From Nymphaea colorata (Eukaryota > Streptophyta > Magnoliopsida > Nymphaeales > Nymphaeaceae): a stretch of DNA of 64,000 nt. The stretch is from NCBI RefSeq assembly GCF_008831285.2, contig NC_045143.1, positions 965,503 through 1,029,502 of the forward strand, given 5' to 3'. Made by a program: the position numbers and the translations under genes. The notes beneath the pieces were generated by a model. That model had not been told where the DNA came from. It saw only the letters and a program-made list of their open reading frames with translations, and searched no databases. Positions 57,239 to 64,000 of the stretch are shown in pieces; position 1 is the stretch's first letter, and each line of letters opens with the position of its first letter.

Positions 57239-57580
57239 TTTTGATCATGTGCTTAAGATTGAGGACACATCTCATCTGAGAAATCCTGGATTTCTGCGTG
57301 GGCCTGAGATCAAGGCCTTGTGGAATGGACGCCTTGCTCCAAATGGCTTGGTGGTATTGACGCATTGCTCCAATAAATGTGATAGATGTCCCATTTACGT
57401 TCGCTTCTGGCATCCTTTTCATATAGTGGTTACAATGCTTTGATTCGAGGCATTTAGTCACCTTAAAAGAGTCCAAACAAGTGGAGAGATAATTGGAAAA
57501 GTCTTGGAACACCAGTAGGGAATGAGGATTAATCGCTAAGGTCTAAAGAATTTTAAAATTTCCACTTCCCAATATCTGAA

Positions 57581-57615
<35 letters not shown>

Positions 57616-58630
57616 CTTTGGGACGAAGTGTGTGCTTGATTGCCTAAAAGATCATAGTTGCAAAACTTGTGAGTAATTGGAAGCCCCATACATTGATAAA
57701 ACCTGAACAATGTAGTATAAAAGAAGTTCTTGCGACCGTTTTCGAAATGGGTATTGTAAAACTCAAAGCATCTTTCCTTCTCAAACTGGTTATCCACGCA
57801 CTCAGACAAGGAACACGGCATAAAAGAGGAGCTAACAGGATTTATGGCTGTTGATTCTCAAGCACTCGACAGAAGGTCCAGAGGGAGAATCGGGAACACG
57901 TAAATATGCATTCAACCCAAAAAATTTGTATATTTCTTCAAGGTCTTCATATGCCTCCAAAATCGTCTAAGAGGAGATTGCCGGTTGGAAAGCTAAAAAC
58001 GAAGTCAGAATGTTTCCACCAAAAGAAGGGCGAATCATTTTTCCCAGATTGGCTATTTCACCAAATTTGTTGCCGATTCTCTGAGCATTTGTTGTAGACA
58101 GCCAGCTTCACATATGGAAGTAAGAGTCCTATAGTTTTGAGCTGTCATCTCAAATCGGCAATAATTTGGGAAGCATTGAGAACACCCCAATGCCTTTAAC
58201 TTGTGGCTTGCATCAATTCGTCCCAGGCAATGAAGAATCCTAAGTTGTGGAGGGTGGCAGGGAGGCATTCGAGTTCGTGTTAGATGGTACTGGAAAAAAC
58301 TCTTTCAAAAATGTTCTTTTAGTAGAAAAGTTTGAAGATGGCTAAAATTCCAATTGCATTACAAATTTTATCTGGAGTCGAGATTCAGACTGCAATCTTG
58401 GAACTATTTACAATTAGTTTCAATTTTGAACTAACAATTCTGAACCAGAACTCTGCAAATCATTGGTATGGCTCATCTCTTCATCGTCTTGGCTTTGTTG
58501 ATCCCGTATTCCCTGCCATGACTCGTATTGGTGCTCTCAAACTCCTCAAGGAGGCTGGCAACTTAGACCTGTTGGTGTATGGAACTTGATCCATACTGGA
58601 TACTCATATGCAATACCACAGATCCAACTA
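57239..58630. other. Fragment-rich region with unassigned coding-like stretches
   Basis: A plus-strand frame near 57216-57443 (with GFLRGPEIKALWNGRLAPNG) and another at 58460-58589 (ending GALKLLKEAGNLDLLVYGT) look coding-like, but I cannot assign either. The minus strand at 58.05-58.27 kb has a faint leucine-rich flavour. A (TA) run lies at 57583-57611. Confidence 0.35.
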
Positions 58631-58900
58631 TGAAAATATTGCCAAAAGATACTCCTTTTATTAAAAAATCCTTTTTTTGGGGCTTCAAAACTATCTCAAA
58701 TCTGTATATTTAAAAAAGTCAAAGTTTATGTGAAATACCTGAAAAAAGACTGGATGAATTTAAACTTAAATTGCTGGAAGCTCTGCTTGGGTTTCAGTTA
58801 GTCCAAATGTTTGTGCAGCATCCCAAGAAGAAAATCTCCAGTGCGATCTCCATCTCGTTCGCAATCAAGGTCTGTCTCATCACATTCTCTTTGTGGCTCA
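58631..58900 (+). repeat. Inverted repeat, left arm, with an RS-domain exon
   Basis: 270-base arm matching the complement of 59641-59910 at about 97% by eye. Inside it, after a plausible acceptor TTTGTGCAG (58819), the sequence encodes IPRRKSPVRSPSRSQSRS, an Arg/Ser repeat as in SR splicing factors or RS-type cyclophilins. It is followed by AG/GTCTGT, a possible donor. The upstream part is AT-rich and intron-like. The arm therefore looks like a captured intron-exon-intron piece of a host SR-type gene. A ~21-base string TGAAAATATTGCCAAAAGATA lies at its start and again just past its end (58905). Confidence 0.8.
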
Positions 58901-59640
58901 TACTGTGAAAATATTGCCAAAAGATATTTGCATCCCCTTTTCAACAGTAATGAGCAGCCATTGCTTGAAGATTGCTCAGAAGAAAACTAAGACTGGTCTT
59001 CTCATTTATATAGAGCTCGCGTCTGCGGTTGCTTAATTGCATCCCCTTTTCAACAAACAAACTTGCCGTCTCAGACTCTCAACAACTGAAACAGATTCCA
59101 CTATAGCAGTCACCTAAATTAGCAAAGTTCCAACTCCACTTCCGCTCTATTAAGGTTCTAAATGTGGCAATTGGAGAGGTATGGTTAATGCACCATCCAT
59201 GTCCTCCTGTGAATAAAACAAACATCTTATGTTGCACCATTTCATATATTTGTAAAATTGTGATATTTTACCAAGATGCCTTCGTGAAATTATGTTTTTT
59301 CCAAAAAATAATTTCAGGCCATGATCTTATAATCCCTTGGAGTAACTACAAACTCATGATACCAGCCTCTCTTAAAACCTACTCTTTCTCTGTTGAGCCC
59401 TTCACGGTCTTCTTGCCAAAGATACCTTATCCATGAATCCAATCAGCTAGCATATTGTACTAGCAGTAGAATTATTGCTACTCCTTGTACTTCATATCAT
59501 CATAACATCTATAACTACGAGAAACTAAAACTGACATCATGATATTTATCCAAGAGTACTTCATAATCAGCATAACATCTATAATTACAAGAAACTAAAA
59601 GGGATACTTATCCAAGAGTACCTTGACACAACGATGCCTT

Positions 59641-59910
59641 GAGCCAGAAAGGGAATGTGATGAGACACACCTTGATTGCGAACGAGATGGAGATCGCACT
59701 GGAGATTTTCTTCTTGGGATGCTGCACAAACATTTGGACTAACTGAAACCCAAGCAGAGCTTCCAGCAATTTAAGTTTAAATTCATCCAGTCTTTCTTCA
59801 GGTATTTAACATAAACTTTGACTTTTTTTAAATATACAGATTTCAGATAGTTTTGAAGCCCCAAAAAAAGGATTTTTTAATAAAAGGAATATCTTTTGGC
59901 AATATTTTCA
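59641..59910 (-). repeat. Inverted repeat, right arm, with an RS-domain exon
   Basis: Complement of the left arm with about eight or nine differences in 270 bases. On the minus strand the RS-coding segment is followed by CAATCAAG/GTGTGT, a better donor than in the left arm, so this arm may be the closer copy of the source gene. The 740-base spacer includes the frame ending near 59436 (SVEPFTVFLPKIPYP), which is unassigned, and two small direct repeats (59484-59630). Confidence 0.8.
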
Positions 59911-60490
59911 CAGTATGGGCCTACTCCTCAACATCTCTGACAACAGTTAAATCTAAGAAAGCCTCAAACAACATTCCAAACCTCTCAATCCGGCTCCTGC
60001 TCCAGCTGTAACTAGGCTATGTCTTGGAGAATCATAGGCTTCCATGTTAGCAAACACATGATTGTATAATAACAGAGTTGGATGTGAACAAAATAGATTG
60101 ACATACTTTTAAAAGGTAGGCTCCCATGTTAGCAAACACATGATTGTATCATAACCAAATTGGATGTGAGATGCAAAGTGGTTCTCATAGATATTCAGTC
60201 AAGCAAATCTACAAACTTAAGCAATGTATGATATGTAATTCAAAGACTATATCAAATGTGACACAACCAACACACCCATGAACTTGATCAGATTATACTT
60301 ATCAAAATAATCAAGTTGTCAGGGGCTGACTTTTTCAAGCTTATTTGGCCCACGGGGTGCTGAGGCATAGTTGATCCACAACACAAGTGAAGGCAGTGAA
60401 ATGAAAGTCAAGCAAATAAGACAATTAAGATACAATGATGGTTATGGTTTAATGTCCTGTCCTGAAAGGCATGTCTCTATTGAGATTCAT
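59911..60490. other. Region with short direct repeats, no gene
   Basis: A ~55-base segment containing CATGTTAGCAAACACATGAT occurs near 60045 and again near 60126. TTCATCTACGCTTG occurs at 60487 and 60534. A minus-strand echo of OGDH sequence (LSGQDIK) is faint near 60455-60476. Confidence 0.5.
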
Positions 60491-60493
60491 CTA

Positions 60494-60805
60494 CGCTTGG
60501 AGAACAAAATTCCAAAATAAATTGTCCCAGGATTCATCTACGCTTGATGGGTCTGCCTCCCAAGCTCTCTGCAACTCTTCCAAATAAACACTGCTTGTAC
60601 CATTAAGGAAACTATCTGTTAGCCTAGAGAGTGGCACTGATCGGGGTACCGGAGCTCCTTGAGACTGGAATTTGTGAATTGTAGAGTGAAAAGCCCGGTA
60701 ATGCGGTGTAACTATCCTTGTTCATGGATTCGAATGCCATGCCTTTGATCTGTTCCTCCTAGCTGCCGCCCTAGCTAGCCCCGAAGAAGCTCTGTACCAA
60801 GCCAT
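60494..60805 (-). pseudogene. 2-oxoglutarate dehydrogenase E1 component, N-terminal fragment
   Basis: OGDH E1 is the thiamine-diphosphate decarboxylase of the mitochondrial 2-oxoglutarate dehydrogenase complex, about 1,000 residues long. Here 104 in-frame codons start at 60805 with MAWYRASSGLARAAARR, a mitochondrial presequence. They continue through FHSTIHKFQSQGAPVPRSVP and LTDSFLNGTSSVYLEELQR to AWEADPSSVDESWDNLFWNF, the conserved E1 N-terminal block. Codon 28 is TGA at 60722-60724, where an Arg codon (CGA) is likely ancestral. After codon 104 the frame meets TAG and homology ends, apart from a faint LSGQDIK. Nothing of the thiamine-binding or catalytic domains follows. It is a dead gene fragment, probably exon 1 of a copy. 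Confidence 0.88.
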
Positions 60806-63800
60806 CCTCGAAAACCAACAAGCAACAACGGAAAAAGAATCACCCTACTGACTGTAACTACGAAACATAGCTAGGGCCCCCTCTTTTCTTCTCCAAACTT
60901 AGCTCTTCCTTCAGCTATTCCCGTTCTTACGAAGCCTATTCAACAACCAAGACAAATAAAACTGAGTCTCCATTCGAGATACAAAACTTTCAGGAAACAA
61001 ACAAAAGCTATTTATCAAGCAACTGAATGAGAAAAGAACATGGCATCAATTCGGGAAAATCAAACAGGGAAATTGCAGATCGTGAGTTACAAACTGAAAG
61101 GTGGACGAATTTCAGAATCAGCGAGCAAGCGCAAAGAAAGGCGGATAAATTCTGCAGGTTATCCAAAAACTATAAAAGCACACAACTAGGGGAGAGGAAA
61201 TTCTTTCAACCAATTCATCACGAAAACATGCATCCGAACAGAAACAGAGAAAATCACAATTTTCTTAGAAATTACCATGAACGGAGGGAAAAACACAAGC
61301 GGGAAGCAGTAGAATTAGAATTTCAGGATTCAAGTGAGCCAGACATTTAGTTTGGGAATTCCATCTTCTTACTTCCATTCCAAAGGAAAAAAACAGGTGA
61401 TAACAAAAGGAGAAAATGGTAGTTCTCAGAAATGGGGAGTTCGTACATATGGATGGCTGTGAGTTGCAGAAAAAATCCAAGGGGAATGATTCCCATTCCC
61501 CGAGGTAAGCAGTTTTGCCGGAAGACTCTCTCACGCGCTCTCTCTCTGAGAGACCGTTACTTAACTGCCGCCTTGTCAGAAGAAGAATTTTCATTCAGGG
61601 TCCCTTCATGGAAGGAAAAGTTAGGATCTTTGTGTCCAGTTCACGAGTTTTACATTTTACCGTTCACACCTTTTAAATTTTCAGCGGGGCCACGGTCTCA
61701 ACTTCAATTTTTTTTTTTTTGTAGCAGAGCTCTATACTTCTATTGGCAACCGAACCACAATATTAGAAAGATTTTCATAGGAAATAATGAGAAAATATTT
61801 GCAAAACTGAAAACATGATACTACTAAAGAATTTCTTATTTTAATTATTTTTATATTTATTTCTAACATGAGAATGCCATGTAAAATAATCGATTTGATT
61901 CAAATTGGATGTGCCATTTATCATATCCAATTCATCAAATATTTACGTATTTTGATTTGAACCAGATGACAAAAGTCTTATCTTATATCTGAATCCGAAT
62001 TTTGAAATTCCAACCAAAATTCCACTTTTAATTCATCAAAACGTCCAATTCAAAATTCAACTTCGATGTTAAGAGGTGACTTTCAAAATGTATGAATATT
62101 AAATATAGAAAAATTTAATTAATCATACGGATGATCATTTATTTATTTTAAACCGATTCCAAGTAGATAACTCTACTTCTTATAAGATCCACACTTAAGA
62201 CCCTTATTGGATTTAAAAGCAGAGGGAGGGAAGTCGGATATTAAATCGATGATTTTTGAATTTTAAGAATCTCAAATCCAATGCTATCAAATGCCCCATG
62301 AAGGCAAGATTTCAGATGCACCCACACACGGCAAAAGAAGGCCATCAAAGGAAAGAACCGGTAGATGAGACTGGTTATCAGAATACGAACCTTGTACAGA
62401 AACTAGAACAAGGATAATATTCATCCCAATAAGAACTGTCGATATAAGACGCAGCTTGACCAACGTAGTAATCTAAAGCACACGAGGTAAGCATCAACAA
62501 ATTCATAAAGAACAGATCTCTTGGACGACATTTGATTTCCTGTTACTGGGACATCCTGTTCCTAGCATTCCTTGTGGGCATAATATACGCCGCCACGTCC
62601 GTTCATCACATCTGTCGTGAGCATGCATTTAGCATTTGCCGTCTGTGGAGCGGTCAGGTGTTCAGTGTTCTGCGGACTTGAATTAAACGTCGTCTTCATC
62701 TCCTGGCGACATACATCTATATTTGCACCCTTCAAAACTCATACCTGTGAATACAAGAAGTGTCCTCTTTGTTCTCCCGTTGAAGGACCTTCTAATGATC
62801 ATGTTTTTGCAACAAAACAAGGTAGTTTTCTAAGTAACAAGATTTGCAGGCGTCTATTGAGCTTGCTTGCTTGGTCAAGCTCTCTTGGCCTTGGGCCTAG
62901 GCCATGCATGAACTTGGCTCATTTGTCACCAGGATCAGCCCAGGCGAGAACCACCGAGACAATCCAAACACGACCCTTCCGGCGTCTTTGCACAATCATT
63001 CGTACCACCAAGAATTGAGAAAGGGACAATCGCGTGTTACCCTTCAAATCATTTTAACTGCATCTTTTATTTACTTTAACCTACATATTTCACAGTGGCT
63101 TGAAACAGAAGCATCTCAGAGGGGAATGGAACCCCTTTTTCTCCGCATGAGGCACAACACTCTGTTTCCGTTCATCATTTTTGTTAGAAAAGCAAGTTGC
63201 CATTTATTAAGCGTAATATTTTTAGCCAAAAGAAAAAGAAAAAGAAAAGAAAAGAAAAGTGGGGTAATATTTAATGTAGAGCTGTCAGATGCAGGAATCC
63301 ATAGCCCTGCACAAGGAGGAGTTTTAGCCAGAGACTGGTGAAGTGGAGATCCTTTATTGTCGGGTGCAAAGGATACCATCGCATGGGGTCATGTACTATA
63401 AAAAGATAGCAACTCAGTTAAAACTTCCACCAAAAGGCCTCAGTTAAAGCGTTCAGTATCTGTCTTTAGGTACCACTTGTGTCATTCTGCTTGCTACGGA
63501 CTGGACAAACGCTGTACTCTACCCCTCTGGCACAACTGCTGAACCCGGAGAATTTTCTTCCAAGTAACATCCCATTATTAGTTCAAGAAACACTCGCAAC
63601 AACTCAGTAGCGAAAATCACAGGCTACAACCACAAAGAAAAAAAAAAAACTCTGCAACCAGCAACTTGATCATGTTACCAACTTTTTAATCATTATCATT
63701 TCTACACAAAAGAAGAACCAAAAGAATTGTAAACAGGTATATGGCTATGAACACGAGCCAAAACAATTTGGCCATTTTACAACCTGAAAAAGAAAAAACA

Positions 63801-63808
63801 AAACAATC
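60806..63808. other. Flank of the OGDH fragment and AT-rich spacer
   Basis: 60.8-61.6 kb may hold the former leader of the OGDH fragment, with a GA/CT-rich stretch near 61525-61550. 61.8-62.3 kb is AT-rich with GAATCCGAATTTT-like words. The plus-strand frame at 62617-63018 and others nearby have no recognisable domain. A repeat-like GGCTTGGTCAAGC style stretch lies near 62860-62920. No confident gene. Confidence 0.45.
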
Positions 63809-64000
63809 TCAATCACTTTCTTCAGAAAAATTAAAAGGAAACTTCTCTGACTCGGCCATTTGCGCGGCACCATAACCACGCATGACGTTGGCAGGACAGA
63901 CTGTAGTTCCCTTCTGCAAGCAGCACCAACCTTGTTCTCCTGTATCATGATTCCACCAGCTAGCCCAAACTTTATCGTCAGAATAACTAATCATCCAAAA
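63809..64000 (-). CDS. Last exon (partial) of an unidentified gene at the window edge
   Basis: Open to the window edge on the minus strand and ending in TGA at 63809. The readable C-terminus has SDDKVWASWWNHDTGEQGWC, then CLQKGTTVCPANVMRGYGAA and an acidic end ...FNFSEESD. The Trp/Cys-rich patch (WASWW...GWCC) faintly resembles the VWGSWWKDHQWGYKCC block I recall from the splicing factor Slu7. The rest does not fit that protein's C-terminus, so I do not assign it. Codon use and a sustained frame suggest a real exon. The upstream part lies outside the window. Confidence 0.5.
   Translation of the reverse strand, partial: FWMISYSDDKVWASWWNHDTGEQGWCCLQKGTTVCPANVMRGYGAAQMAESEKFPFNFSEESD

Noticed and set aside
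58053-58268. Leucine-rich-repeat (NLR-like) fragment on the minus strand
   Set aside because: Only a vague LxxLxxL flavour with interruptions; no NB-ARC or other supporting domain nearby.
62617-63018. 133-codon plus-strand frame
   Set aside because: No recognisable domain, no promoter or splice support; it partly overlaps repeat-like sequence.

Overview
This window is nuclear DNA of a flowering plant. The evidence is many short exons with GT-AG introns in an AT-rich background, a plastid-type arginine-biosynthesis gene split into 17 exons, plant-type histones (two H2A.W genes with C-terminal SPKK motifs and an H2B with a Lys/Ala/Glu/Pro-rich tail), a plant histone-promoter Type I element, a TOPP-type PP1 exon, and non-autonomous SINE, LINE and hAT elements. 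I cannot name the species from sequence alone. No bacterial, organellar, CRISPR or clear retroviral material was seen.

Layout. 1-8 kb is AT-rich with one small GC-richer gene (70 codons, minus strand, own TATA box), a (CT)n(TA)n microsatellite and a tRNA-derived SINE with a 10-bp target-site duplication. 8.1-12.6 kb holds a three-exon organelle-targeted RRM protein whose 3.9-kb first intron contains a decayed LINE. 14.6-21.4 kb is a complete ArgJ (glutamate N-acetyltransferase/ornithine acetyltransferase) gene. 21.9-22.7 kb is a 790-bp hAT-type element with 12-bp terminal repeats. 22.9-27.4 kb (minus) holds a possible small membrane-protein exon and a three-coding-exon gene of a plant family of unknown function, with several untranslated 5' exons and a TATA box. 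27.4-31.1 kb is AT-rich with a LINE tail.

31.2-41.5 kb is a small histone cluster: one H2B (+) and two H2A.W genes (-). The H2A.W genes lie in a tandem segmental duplication of 2.3 and 2.9 kb. 44.8-48.2 kb (minus) is a complete eight-coding-exon soluble inorganic pyrophosphatase. At 50.8-51.0 kb (minus) there is an intact first exon of protein phosphatase PP1 with no visible remainder.

56.1-60.8 kb is the oddest part: a patch of host-gene fragments. It has a three-block deleted copy of the pyrophosphatase locus from 10 kb away, a 270-bp inverted repeat whose arms each carry an RS-domain exon flanked by intron sequence, and the first ~104 codons of a 2-oxoglutarate dehydrogenase E1 gene with a premature stop. 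The window ends inside the last exon of an unidentified minus-strand gene.

The intact genes do not form one pathway. They are ordinary housekeeping genes: plastid arginine synthesis, organelle RNA binding, chromatin and cytosolic pyrophosphate removal. The unusual content is in the duplications and captured fragments. All exon models come from reading frame, splice sites and remembered family sequences; nothing was checked against a database.
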